Part shown: positions 5,408-12,467 of the stretch, piece by piece
Position numbering within the stretch: position 1 is the stretch's first letter
Layout of the letters: every line of letters begins with the position of its first letter
Source of the DNA: Candidatus Saccharimonadales bacterium
GTDB taxonomy: Bacteria; Patescibacteriota; Saccharimonadia; Saccharimonadales; UBA4665
NCBI GenBank assembly: GCA_025450135.1
Contig: JANWHZ010000058.1
Span: forward strand, 1-20,341
DNA: 20,341 bases
Direction: 5' to 3'
Made by a program: the position numbers and the translations under genes
Notes under the pieces: model-generated
Told to the model about the DNA's origin: nothing
The model's database searches: none
What the model saw: the letters and a program-made list of their open reading frames with translations, nothing else

Positions 5408-6748
5408 TTATGGGGCTGGATCGGAGTCAGGGGGAGCAACGAGCGAATATCTGTTGGCGGTGATACCTGAATGAGGCTCTACGCGAGCCTCGTCACTTAT
5501 AAGTAGCCCAATTTCTACAAGATACGAAAGTAGTTGACGTGTGCCACCCAATGTCAGGCGATGAGTGGGCTCAAGCGCTTTTTGTGCTGCTGCCACGGTT
5601 ATGCTGCCTAAGCTTTGTATGATTGGCATGAGGTCTCTAGCAAGTGCTTCCCGGCCAGGAGTGGTTGCTTGAGCTGAAGCTTTGTGCCCTTGTTCCACTA
5701 GTCTATGGAATTCAGTAGGATTTCTAGCTATCTCCCTAGCACGCGCACTCCATATTTGGGTGCCCTCACCCTGCCTTATGCGTTCCAGCCCGTCGAGTAG
5801 CTCAGCAATAGCTTCTTCCACTTCAGGTACGAATGCTACCTCGGTTTGCTCGTCAAGCCTTACTGGTTCGTGGTCAACCCAATGCAGCCCCGGATAGCCA
5901 ATTTGTTGGTCGATATTGAGCCGAAGCATGCGACGGAATGCAATAGTGTCGACTGATGGGTCCGCTTCAGCGACGAGATCCATTAATGCATTTAAATGGA
6001 TCTGGGCGTTGGCTCCTAGCTGGCCTGTCACTCTGTATAGCGCTTGCGTAGCTGGGCTTGTAGCCTCTAGAGCTTTGTTGTGCCCATGATATGCTGGATC
6101 AGCTAGGGTTATGAGCGGATCGTCACCTCTGCGATTAGATAACTTTCGTAGAACGTGGCTTGTTACCAAACCACTTACCTGACCGTTGACTGCTTGTAGC
6201 GGGTGGCTAGAATATAGATCTCCTACAGCACGTGTTAACTCGGTAAGTGATAAATCATCCTCTCCGTCACGGAGTGTTTGGTAGAGACGGTAGCGTACCT
6301 GAGGTGAACGAACTTGAGTAGGGCTCGAGGTGGAGCCAAATACCACACGCGGAGAAAGCCCATCGTGCTTAAGGGACCAGTCTGCCACGAAGCCGAGCAT
6401 GGCTTGTATCTGCTCTTGATGATCACCACTAGCTTGCCACCGGCGTTCTACTGCCCCGCCTGCCACGGCTTCATCATCTGGACCTTCGGCTACGTTCAGG
6501 GGCACAAAACTTTTGCTGCAATACTCTGCTGCCCCGTAAGCACGTAATTCCCACGCTGGTTCGGAACCCTGGGCCAGATTAAATGTTCGAGCAAGGTCGT
6601 GTCCGTCGAGTGCTACTGATGGGTTAGTATACATAACCAGAGCTAACGCTATCTTCAACTCATTGTTGCCTGCTCCACTTAGTACTCCGAAGAAAATCTC
6701 GTCGGGTATCTGTTCATGAGTATCTACCAGCTCCAGGCCGTTCGACAT
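5408..6748 (-). CDS. Unknown 446-residue protein, possibly with several winged-helix domains
   Basis: I do not recognise the family. The product is soluble with no signal peptide. Three stretches have the helix-turn-helix plus wing look of DNA-binding domains: near the N-terminus (NNELKIALALVMYTNPSVALDGHDLA), the middle (VRYRLYQTLRDGEDDLSLTE followed by LVTSHVLRKLSNRRGDDPL) and the C-terminus (about 360-435, VAAAQKALEPTHRL followed by LLSYLVEIGLL). This is inference from pattern only. A start at 6754 is also open (MYMSNGLE), but it would lie before the predicted transcription start; the ATG at 6748 is 8 nt after an extended -10 TGTTATAAT with no Shine-Dalgarno, so I prefer it. It follows the sigma4/HARE-HTH gene but is separated from it by a terminator. 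Confidence 0.75.
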   Translation of the reverse strand: MSNGLELVDTHEQIPDEIFFGVLSGAGNNELKIALALVMYTNPSVALDGHDLARTFNLAQGSEPAWELRAYGAAEYCSKSFVPLNVAEGPDDEAVAGGAVERRWQASGDHQEQIQAMLGFVADWSLKHDGLSPRVVFGSTSSPTQVRSPQVRYRLYQTLRDGEDDLSLTELTRAVGDLYSSHPLQAVNGQVSGLVTSHVLRKLSNRRGDDPLITLADPAYHGHNKALEATSPATQALYRVTGQLGANAQIHLNALMDLVAEADPSVDTIAFRRMLRLNIDQQIGYPGLHWVDHEPVRLDEQTEVAFVPEVEEAIAELLDGLERIRQGEGTQIWSARAREIARNPTEFHRLVEQGHKASAQATTPGREALARDLMPIIQSLGSITVAAAQKALEPTHRLTLGGTRQLLSYLVEIGLLISDEARVEPHSGITANRYSLVAPPDSDPAP

Positions 6749-6756
6749 ATACATAT

Positions 6757-6765
6757 ATTATAACA
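6757..6765 (-). promoter_or_regulatory. Extended -10 promoter TGTTATAAT (leaderless)
   Basis: On the - strand TGT plus a perfect TATAAT hexamer lies 8 nt before the ATG at 6748. The expected transcription start (about 6750) leaves a leader of 0-3 nt. The same nonamer with 7-nt spacing precedes der. Confidence 0.6.
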
Positions 6766-6780
6766 CATTTACTAGATAAT

Positions 6781-6808
6781 AAAAAGGCACCACATACTTG
6801 TGATACCT
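6781..6808 (-). terminator. Intrinsic terminator after the sigma4/HARE-HTH gene
   Basis: On the - strand AGGTATCACA (6808-6799) pairs over 10 bp, two of them G-U, with TGTGGTGCCT (6794-6785) around a 4-nt loop and runs into TTTTTATTA. It separates this gene from the 446-residue gene downstream. Confidence 0.75.
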
Positions 6809-6831
6809 AGCGGAGAAATTTGGTTCTTTGT

Positions 6832-7884
6832 TTATATAGCTTCGTCAGCGAGAGTATAGGTTGCTTTGGCGACGCGCTTGAATTGTGACTTTCCCTGGAG
6901 GTTCAAGAGGACGGTAGTTTCCTTAACGTAACGAGTTTTCAGGACGCGTTTGACGATCTCATCGCGGTGTAATGGTTCGCCGGCTTCTTTCAATACTTGG
7001 GTGATGATGTCGGCTACAGTACCGCGTTCGTAACCCCATTCTTTGAGGGCATAAATGCCACGGCCAATTAAGACAAAGCGCGGATCTTTGATGAGCTCGT
7101 TATGGATGGCTTGGGTAGTGACATCTTTGCGTCTGAATTCTGATTTCTTAATAGCGTCCGCAATCTCATTGAAATGCATATGCTTGCCGCGTTGGTGTAG
7201 GATAACGTAGATTTTATCGCGGATATTCTTTGGATTGACCATCGGCCACTTTACGAGGCCCCACATGCCGTTCAGTGTCGCGAGCCTCTTGGATAGTGTT
7301 GCGAGCGCTTGTGCCTGCCTCGGATCCTTGATACCAGCCTTATCGGCCATTGCCTTGGCATCCATAATATCGCCGTTGGTCTTGATAACATCAATCAGCT
7401 TGCTCACAGTCTTCTTAAGCTGTTTCTCGTCGTACAGCGACTTAAGCGCCACGCCTTGGTAGAAATCGTTATCATCATTAATGACGGTCAGCTCTGGGCA
7501 TAAGTACGCCAGGAAGGTCAGGCGCGACTGTTCGTCGCGATTGTTTTCAGCTACGATACGGCCGGCCAGCTCGTTGATACGTGTTGCCCCGCCCGTATCC
7601 TCCAGTTCAGCAACCAAGCGCTGCTGTACTTCCTGGATATGGGGTACTTCACCCTGCTCTGCACTCACTCGCAGCCGTGTCATAACTGACTTTTCCAGCT
7701 GTCGCACCCGCTCGCGGGTAATCCCTAGCAACTCCCCAATTTGCTCCAGCGTTTCCTTACGGTCAAATAGACCATAACGGCGCGTGACTATCTCTCGCTC
7801 TCGCTCTCGCTCTATGGCGGTGGTCAGAATTTCATTTACGATTGGTTGCGTCTGCAACGGGGTTGTAGTGCCCGAGTTGGCCAT
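6832..7884 (-). CDS. Sigma-70 region 4 / tandem HARE-HTH transcription factor
   Basis: The 350-residue product starts with a sigma-70 region 4 module (about 18-72) whose helix-turn-helix reads TLEQIGELLGITRERVRQLE. There is no region 2, so it cannot open a promoter as a normal sigma factor does. The C-terminal third has two HARE-HTH-like winged helices, about 220-283 (IRDKIYVILHQRGKHMHFNE, ending RGIYALKEWG) and 287-347 (ITQVLKEAGEPLHRDEIVKR, ending ATYTLADEAI). HARE-HTH is the N-terminal domain of RNA polymerase delta (RpoE) of Firmicutes, so a role as an RNA-polymerase-associated regulator is likely but inferred. Residues 75-215 are helical and unassigned. A Shine-Dalgarno (AAAGGAT) and a consensus promoter precede the ATG. 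The run ERERERE (25-31) comes from a hexanucleotide repeat at 7795-7813. Confidence 0.85.
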   Translation of the reverse strand: MANSGTTTPLQTQPIVNEILTTAIEREREREIVTRRYGLFDRKETLEQIGELLGITRERVRQLEKSVMTRLRVSAEQGEVPHIQEVQQRLVAELEDTGGATRINELAGRIVAENNRDEQSRLTFLAYLCPELTVINDDNDFYQGVALKSLYDEKQLKKTVSKLIDVIKTNGDIMDAKAMADKAGIKDPRQAQALATLSKRLATLNGMWGLVKWPMVNPKNIRDKIYVILHQRGKHMHFNEIADAIKKSEFRRKDVTTQAIHNELIKDPRFVLIGRGIYALKEWGYERGTVADIITQVLKEAGEPLHRDEIVKRVLKTRYVKETTVLLNLQGKSQFKRVAKATYTLADEAI

Positions 7885-7900
7885 CCCATATCCTTTATCT

Positions 7901-7931
7901 GTTAAAGTTAGTGTAATTATAAAACTTTAAC
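7901..7931. promoter_or_regulatory. Operator-like palindrome GTTAAAGTT-N13-AACTTTAAC
   Basis: Perfect 9-bp arms at 7901-7909 and 7923-7931 flank the -10 box and the expected start of transcription. A protein bound to both arms would cover the promoter. The binder is unknown; autoregulation by the downstream gene's own product is one possibility. Confidence 0.5.
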
Positions 7932-7944
7932 TTTATTAAGTCAA
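7916..7944 (-). promoter_or_regulatory. Consensus sigma70 promoter of the sigma4/HARE-HTH gene
   Basis: On the - strand TTGACT (7944-7939), a 17-bp spacer and TATAAT (7921-7916) form a near-perfect housekeeping promoter. The transcript would start near 7909, leaving a leader of about 25 nt with the Shine-Dalgarno. It is one of the two best full promoters in the window. Confidence 0.8.
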
Positions 7945-8005
7945 GTACTGCACCCACTCTCTTCATTCTAGCATATAAATGTGAATACCTGCGTAATACG
8001 TGTTG

Positions 8006-8668
8006 TTAAATTACTTGCTGTGATGGGTTAGGCTGGAACTGATGCCAGTCAAACTGACGGTAGTCAATGTAACCATATTCCATTGCTAGCTCATCGTACA
8101 CACGCTGTATGCCAGCTACCGTATCGCGACTTACGGCACGCTGGAAGGCTCCTACCGCATCGGCAGCGCTGTAGGTTCGTACGACTGGCCATGGTTTTGC
8201 GTGGTAATGATCGATGGCCTGGAGGGCCCAAAGTGGTATTGGGTTCTCGCCCCTATCTTCAAATACATCACGGACATGCGCGACGGCACCGGCGCTTTGC
8301 TCGTTGATGAAATAGCTTTTGCCCGTGATGCGGATCGGAGTTAATCTGGGCGCTGATCGACATGCAACAAGATAGGTTCGCGGAAACAGATAATGAAGAT
8401 TTAGAAATAATTGTTTTACGCCGTTACCTTCGAGCAGGCTCACATTTAGCTTGCCGACAAGCATGCCGGTTAATGGCATATTAAGCTGGTGATCATGCCA
8501 GCTGGGATTTCGCCTTAAGGTTGGCTCAGGTGGTGGCCAATGATTAGGCACGTGCCGTTCAACGGTGAGCATACCCGTTGCCAGCCGTTCTCCGTAGCGC
8601 ATTAGTCGCTCGATATGTTCCGGCGGATGTATATCTATCTCAACCTTCTGGTATACTTGTTCACTCAC
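8006..8668 (-). CDS. Unknown 220-residue protein
   Basis: No family is recognised. The GTG start (MSEQVYQKVEIDIHPPEHIE) has no convincing Shine-Dalgarno; a poor -10 (TGATAC) lies 10 nt upstream. There is no signal peptide or membrane helix. The N-terminal third has a Trp/Pro-rich piece, NHWPPPEPTLRR (about 42-53), then mixed alpha/beta sequence with several aromatic clusters (LFLNLHYLFPRTYLV). The C-terminus is helical and rich in Tyr/Asp/Gln (YDELAMEYGYIDYRQFDWHQ). It follows topA in the same direction after about 100 bp, so it may be read with topA or on its own. The stop precedes a 121-bp gap leading to the HARE-HTH promoter. Confidence 0.65.
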   Translation of the reverse strand: MSEQVYQKVEIDIHPPEHIERLMRYGERLATGMLTVERHVPNHWPPPEPTLRRNPSWHDHQLNMPLTGMLVGKLNVSLLEGNGVKQLFLNLHYLFPRTYLVACRSAPRLTPIRITGKSYFINEQSAGAVAHVRDVFEDRGENPIPLWALQAIDHYHAKPWPVVRTYSAADAVGAFQRAVSRDTVAGIQRVYDELAMEYGYIDYRQFDWHQFQPNPSQQVI

Positions 8669-8771
8669 GCCTACATGGGTATCACGTCCCAGAATCAGGC
8701 ACAGTTAAACTGGCTACATACATTGCGCTTGATTACGCCCTGACTAGTTACAGATGAGTGTGCTCGTGAGG

Positions 8772-11060
8772 CTACGATGTGCTTTTTCGACGACGGAATC
8801 GGCGCGGACGAGACGGGGCTTTGGCTAGAAGGCCTTTCGCGTCTTTTTCACTAATGTTCTTAGGGTCAGTTTCCTTAGCGATGCGGGCATTCTTCTTGCC
8901 GTCTGAAATATATGGGCCATACGGGCCGTTCAAGATCTGGATACCGCTGGGGAACGTGGCGATTATGCGGTTGCGGTCTTTTTCCAACTTAGCTTCGTAT
9001 AGCTCGCGGGCTTCGTCTTCGGTAATCTTCATGGGGTCGTGTGGCTTGATAGAAACGAACGTCTTGCCAACCTGGATATATGGGCCAAACCGCCCGATAT
9101 TGGCTTTGATCTGTTGGCCGTCCGCTGTGGCGCCGACGGTGCGCGGTAGCTTGAACATACTGAGTGCCTGATCGAGCGTTACCGTTTCAATCTTTTCACC
9201 TTCCGGTAAAGGTGCAAAATCGGGCTTCTCTTCGCTCTCGACTTCCCCGCGTTGCAGCACTGGCCCGTAACGGCCGAATCGGGCATAAATCGGTTGGCCG
9301 GACTTGGGATCTTGACCGACCAGGCGGGCTTGAGAAACTTCTTTGCGTGAGGCTTCATTCGCCTCGTCAATTAAGGGGTGAAAGCCGTCATAGAACAGTC
9401 GGATCATCTTCTCCCACTCTTCTTTACCATCGGCGATATAGTCCAACTTATTCTCAGTATCGGCCGTAAAGTCATAGTCGACAATATTTGGGAAATACTT
9501 GAGCAGAAAGTCAGTCGTGACTTCAGCGACGGGGGTTGGAACGAGTTTGTTTGTATCAGCGCCTGTTATTTCAGAAGTGTTATTCTCCTGTATCGCCCCA
9601 TGTTCGAGCGTCAACTGCCTAAGCTGCCGTTCGGCGCCTTCCAGGCTGGTTTTTTCAACGTAGCCGCGGGTTTGGATGGTTGAAATAATCGAGGCGTAGG
9701 TACTCGGCCGGCCGATGCCCAGCTCTTCCATTCTCTTGACGAGGGCCGCTTCAGAATAGCGTGCTGGAGGACGGCTGAATGTCTCGAGAGCGGTCATAGA
9801 GGCCAGGTTAAGCGTTTGGCCTATAGAAAGCGGCGGGAGGATGGTATCATCCTTGCCGCCGCCGTAGACTTTGAGAAAGCCGTCAAACTTCAGAATCTCA
9901 CCCTTGGCAATGAGCTGCTCTGAGCGGTTCGACACGGCGATGGTAACATCAGTCTTTTCGACTTGGGCCGGGGACATTTGGCTCGCGAGCGCGCGTTGCC
10001 AGATCAGCTGATATAGCTTCTTCTCTTGTGCGTCGCTGCCGAGATTTGTACGACGAAAGTCAGTAGGGCGAATGGCCTCATGCGCTTCTTGCGCGTTCTC
10101 GTTTTTAGTCTGGTATTGACGCCGGGTATGATAGCTAACGCCAAACACTTCCTTTATATATGACTCTGCTGCATTGATAGCCAGCCCTGACATGATAGTA
10201 CTGTCGGTGCGCATGTAGGTGATATGGCCAGCCTCGTAGAGTCGCTGCGCGAGCGTCATAGTTTGACGGACACTAAAGCCAAGGCGCTGGGCGGCAGTCT
10301 GTTGAAGGGTGCTAGTGGTAAACGGCGCACTCGGATTCCGGGTACCCGGTTTTTGATCGATTGCTGCCACCGCGAATGTGGCAGTCTGTGCGGCTTCTAT
10401 AAAAGCGCGCGTCGCTTCAAGTGTTGAGAACTTATCAGGGAGCTCAGCTTTCAGCTCAGTGTTGTCAATTGTGAATAGAGCGGTGACCTTGAAGCTGCTT
10501 GTGGTGGCGAAAGCCTGGATTTCGCGCTCTCGCTCAACGATCAGGCGTACGGCGACGGATTGCACTCGGCCCGCGCTGAGTCCCGGGCGTACTTTACGCC
10601 AAAGGACAGGTGAAATCTCATAGCCAACCAGACGGTCGAGTACGCGGCGTGCCTGGTAGGAGTCAACGAGTTTGAGGTCGACGGTACGCGGATTCTTGAC
10701 TGCTTGTTCGATGGCAGGCTTGGTTATTTCATGAAAGACAATGCGCTTGGTATTCTTAGGGTCAAGTTTCATAGCCTGCGTGAGATGCCAGGCGATAGCC
10801 TCCCCTTCGCGGTCTTCATCGCTCGCAAGCCATACTTCGGCATTTTTGGCGGCTGACTTTAACTCTGATACTACGCGTTTTTTGTCGGGACTGATCTGGT
10901 AATCGGGCTTGAATCCATGTTCGATGTCAATGCTTAAGCCCTTTTTAGGAAGGTCGCGAATGTGGCCGAAGCTGCTTTTGACTTCATAGTCCTTGCCTAG
11001 ATATTTGGCGATAGTCTTCGCCTTCGCTGGGCTCTCTACGATTACTAAGTTTTTAGGCAT
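8772..11060 (-). CDS. topA: DNA topoisomerase I (type IA)
   Basis: This enzyme relaxes negative supercoils by passing one DNA strand through a transient break. The 762-residue product opens with the Toprim domain (VIVESPAKAKTI with Glu9; ASDEDREGEAIAWH with Asp81 and Asp83). Other type IA landmarks are QARRVLDRLVGYEISP (136-151) and GRVQSVAVRLIVERE (164-178). The catalytic tyrosine is Tyr282 in ITYMRTDS. The end (about 590-745) has three repeats of the type YARFGRYGPVLQRG, ANIGRFGPYIQVG and LNGPYGPYISDG (Toprim C-terminal repeats) in place of the zinc fingers of E. coli TopA. The tail is very basic (RPRRFRRRK). The ATG at 11060 is set by the family N-terminus (MPKNLVIVESPAKA). It is probably co-transcribed with the 54-residue gene just upstream. 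Confidence 0.96.
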   Translation of the reverse strand: MPKNLVIVESPAKAKTIAKYLGKDYEVKSSFGHIRDLPKKGLSIDIEHGFKPDYQISPDKKRVVSELKSAAKNAEVWLASDEDREGEAIAWHLTQAMKLDPKNTKRIVFHEITKPAIEQAVKNPRTVDLKLVDSYQARRVLDRLVGYEISPVLWRKVRPGLSAGRVQSVAVRLIVEREREIQAFATTSSFKVTALFTIDNTELKAELPDKFSTLEATRAFIEAAQTATFAVAAIDQKPGTRNPSAPFTTSTLQQTAAQRLGFSVRQTMTLAQRLYEAGHITYMRTDSTIMSGLAINAAESYIKEVFGVSYHTRRQYQTKNENAQEAHEAIRPTDFRRTNLGSDAQEKKLYQLIWQRALASQMSPAQVEKTDVTIAVSNRSEQLIAKGEILKFDGFLKVYGGGKDDTILPPLSIGQTLNLASMTALETFSRPPARYSEAALVKRMEELGIGRPSTYASIISTIQTRGYVEKTSLEGAERQLRQLTLEHGAIQENNTSEITGADTNKLVPTPVAEVTTDFLLKYFPNIVDYDFTADTENKLDYIADGKEEWEKMIRLFYDGFHPLIDEANEASRKEVSQARLVGQDPKSGQPIYARFGRYGPVLQRGEVESEEKPDFAPLPEGEKIETVTLDQALSMFKLPRTVGATADGQQIKANIGRFGPYIQVGKTFVSIKPHDPMKITEDEARELYEAKLEKDRNRIIATFPSGIQILNGPYGPYISDGKKNARIAKETDPKNISEKDAKGLLAKAPSRPRRFRRRKSTS

Positions 11061-11117
11061 GCCTTTAATCTTTACCGCAATCGCCCTGTAATTGCAACTC
11101 CAAATGCGGTGATCCGG

Positions 11118-11282
11118 CTAGAAATACAGTTTACCAAGTTTGTAGCCAAGCCACAGCCCTGCGAGTGAGCCAACCGTACTGAGCAATATACTCCAGAGCC
11201 CTAAGCCTCCGTCAAATACAGCTCCGAGTAGGCCGCCAACTGTTCCTCCAACAGTTATGCCGGTCCAAATCATAAGTTTCAT
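11118..11282 (-). CDS. 54-residue glycine-rich membrane protein upstream of topA
   Basis: This short gene reads MKLMIWTGITVGGTVGGLLG, then a short polar stretch (FDGG) and a second hydrophobic helix, ending GYKLGKLYF. Two membrane helices (about 4-23 and 29-46) with GxxxG-type spacing (GGTVGGLLG, GLWLGYKLG) suggest a small helical hairpin that may oligomerise. I do not know its function. There is no Shine-Dalgarno; an extended -10 (TGCTAAGCT) ends 6 nt before the ATG. Its stop is 57 bp before the topA start in the same direction, so they probably share a transcript. The coherent two-helix composition is the main evidence that it is real. Confidence 0.7.
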   Translation of the reverse strand: MKLMIWTGITVGGTVGGLLGAVFDGGLGLWSILLSTVGSLAGLWLGYKLGKLYF

Positions 11283-11288
11283 GATCTT

Positions 11289-11297
11289 AGCTTAGCA
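11289..11297 (-). promoter_or_regulatory. Extended -10 (TGCTAAGCT) of the 54-residue gene / topA
   Basis: On the - strand TGC plus TAAGCT (4 of 6 to TATAAT) lies 6 nt before the ATG at 11282. The nine bases GCTAAGCTA recur at the same distance before the pseudouridine synthase gene (15728). Confidence 0.4.
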
Positions 11298-11456
11298 TGC
11301 TATGGCGTCTTGGCTGTCTCAGCTGCGAGTGCAGAGTATTAGTACGATGATGAATAGCCGCCTAACGCATCAGTACTGGCATGGTGTCGCGAACAGCCAG
11401 TATTCGATGGTGATAGGTATCAAGCGTAAGCTTATTGACATTATCCATAAAAGGTA

Positions 11457-11484
11457 TTGACATATGCAATATATTTGCTAGAAT
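11457..11484 (+). promoter_or_regulatory. Sigma70 promoter of the structured RNA
   Basis: A perfect TTGACA (11457-11462), a 16-bp spacer and TAGAAT (11479-11484) lie on the + strand. Transcription should begin near 11491. A second TTGACA lies 22 bp upstream (11435-11440) without a matching -10. Confidence 0.75.
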
Positions 11485-11490
11485 AGCAAC

Positions 11491-11814
11491 TTGTAAATGC
11501 TTACTATAGGTGTTTACGTACCTTTACCCCATTCTAACATTATGTTAGATAGCTTTAGAGCGTAGCCGCCTGATAAGTTGTTACCCTCCACTTCTCTAGC
11601 GCCGCTCCACATTGTGAAGCAGCGTTCTAAAGCTTACTAACCCCTTTAACCAATCTTGCCTTGGTAAGATCGGATCCCGTTCAAGTGAGCCTAAATGGTT
11701 TCGCCCTAGCGGCGGAGACACGAGCACTTATATATTCGCTCCGATGTTTCACTGGGTGGTTGAAGGGTGTAAACAGCCTCCAGCGGTGCCCACCCCCTCT
11801 GGAGGCTGTTTTTT
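11491..11814 (+). ncRNA. Candidate structured non-coding RNA (about 320 nt), class unknown
   Basis: A consensus promoter and an intrinsic terminator bound about 320 nt with no credible ORF. A long-range helix pairs 11544-11559 (GTTAG, AT, AGCTTTAGA) with 11626-11641 (TCTAAAGCT, TA, CTAAC): 14 base pairs around one 2x2 internal loop. A local hairpin CTAACA-TTA-TGTTAG (11534-11548) uses the same GTTAG bases, so the two are mutually exclusive. Other stems are 11653-11670 (ATCTTGC / GGTAAGAT type), 11698-11719 (GUUUCGCC / GGCGGAGAC type) and the terminator itself. I looked for the signatures of tmRNA, RNase P RNA, SRP RNA, T-box and common riboswitches and did not find them; 6S RNA cannot be excluded by eye. 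It could be a free-standing RNA or a leader of the gene at 11863. Confidence 0.65.
11771..11814 (+). terminator. Strong intrinsic terminator of the structured RNA
   Basis: AAACAGCCTCCAG (11771-11783) pairs perfectly over 13 bp with CTGGAGGCTGTTT (11799-11811). The loop is 15 nt and six T residues run from 11809 to 11814. The - strand reading has no T-run at the matching place, so it acts on + strand transcripts. Confidence 0.92.
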
Positions 11815-11822
11815 ATACCGTG

Positions 11823-11831
11823 TGATAAAAT
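11823..11831 (+). promoter_or_regulatory. Possible extended -10 (TGATAAAAT) of the 11863 gene
   Basis: TGA plus TAAAAT (5 of 6 to TATAAT) lies just after the terminator, with transcription expected near 11838. If real, the gene at 11863 is independent of the structured RNA. No clear -35. Confidence 0.4.
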
Positions 11832-11862
11832 CGTACCCTAAGGTGTAGACTAGGCTACAGCA

Positions 11863-12462
11863 GTGCATGGCGAGGATGTCCATACTAATTCGATGCGTAT
11901 GATATACGGAGATAGGCTTACCCCCACCACTATTCAACATGAGACCGCCCGCGCTGTCTGGCCTCATGTGTTTGATATTCAGCGCCAAGAGCTTGACGCT
12001 GGGTTACGGCTGGATGACGCGCTGGCTGAGATTGATGCACTGCACGGTACGAGCGGCTTGTATGGGATCTATCGGTCAAGTGATTTTATTATGAGGCAGG
12101 AAGGTGCCAGCGATTGGCAGCGTCAGCAATATGGTGCAGGATTCGCACTGATGGTATATGGCGTCCGTATGGGGCTGGCGGCACGCGGTAGAAGTCTACC
12201 GACTGTTGCAGACGAAGTGGAAACCGTATCGCAATATGAACAGATGTCTCGAATTCGCCTTAGTGTATTCGAGTCAGCTCATTTAAAGGCTGCTCTCTGT
12301 GCCTGCGAGTGTGATCTGGTAATAGCGCTGGATAACGTGGCACGGGAAACCATGAACCGCGCAAACGGCGTTCCTGTTGACTTATTTATGTTTTGGCACG
12401 GCGCAACATCAGCTTACTTAGCACTGTCACATGCTGCTGCCGACAACACAGAAAGTGCGTAG
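11863..12462 (+). CDS. Unknown 199-residue protein
   Basis: No family is recognised. The open frame runs from GTG at 11863 (AGG 8 nt upstream) to TAG; ATG codons at 11893 and 11899 (MRMIYGDRL) are alternative starts, and none has a strong Shine-Dalgarno. The product looks like an all-helical soluble protein: ETARAVWPHVFDIQRQELDA, then DALAEIDALHG, then YGAGFALMVYGVRMGLAARG (about 90-109), then LSVFESAHLKAALCACECDL. It has a CACEC cysteine cluster and ends DLFMFWHGATSAYLALSHAA. It stands alone on the + strand between the structured RNA and the convergent pth gene, whose end is only 5 bp away. Confidence 0.65.
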   Translation: MHGEDVHTNSMRMIYGDRLTPTTIQHETARAVWPHVFDIQRQELDAGLRLDDALAEIDALHGTSGLYGIYRSSDFIMRQEGASDWQRQQYGAGFALMVYGVRMGLAARGRSLPTVADEVETVSQYEQMSRIRLSVFESAHLKAALCACECDLVIALDNVARETMNRANGVPVDLFMFWHGATSAYLALSHAAADNTESA

Positions 12463-12467
12463 CTGCG

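Noticed and set aside
11491..11814. Assigning the RNA to tmRNA, RNase P RNA, SRP RNA or a known riboswitch
   Set aside because: I could not find the tRNA-like ends of tmRNA, the GAGGAAAGTCC element of RNase P, the GGAAG-type SRP loop or the T-box sequence. By-eye comparison cannot exclude diverged members, so the class is left open.
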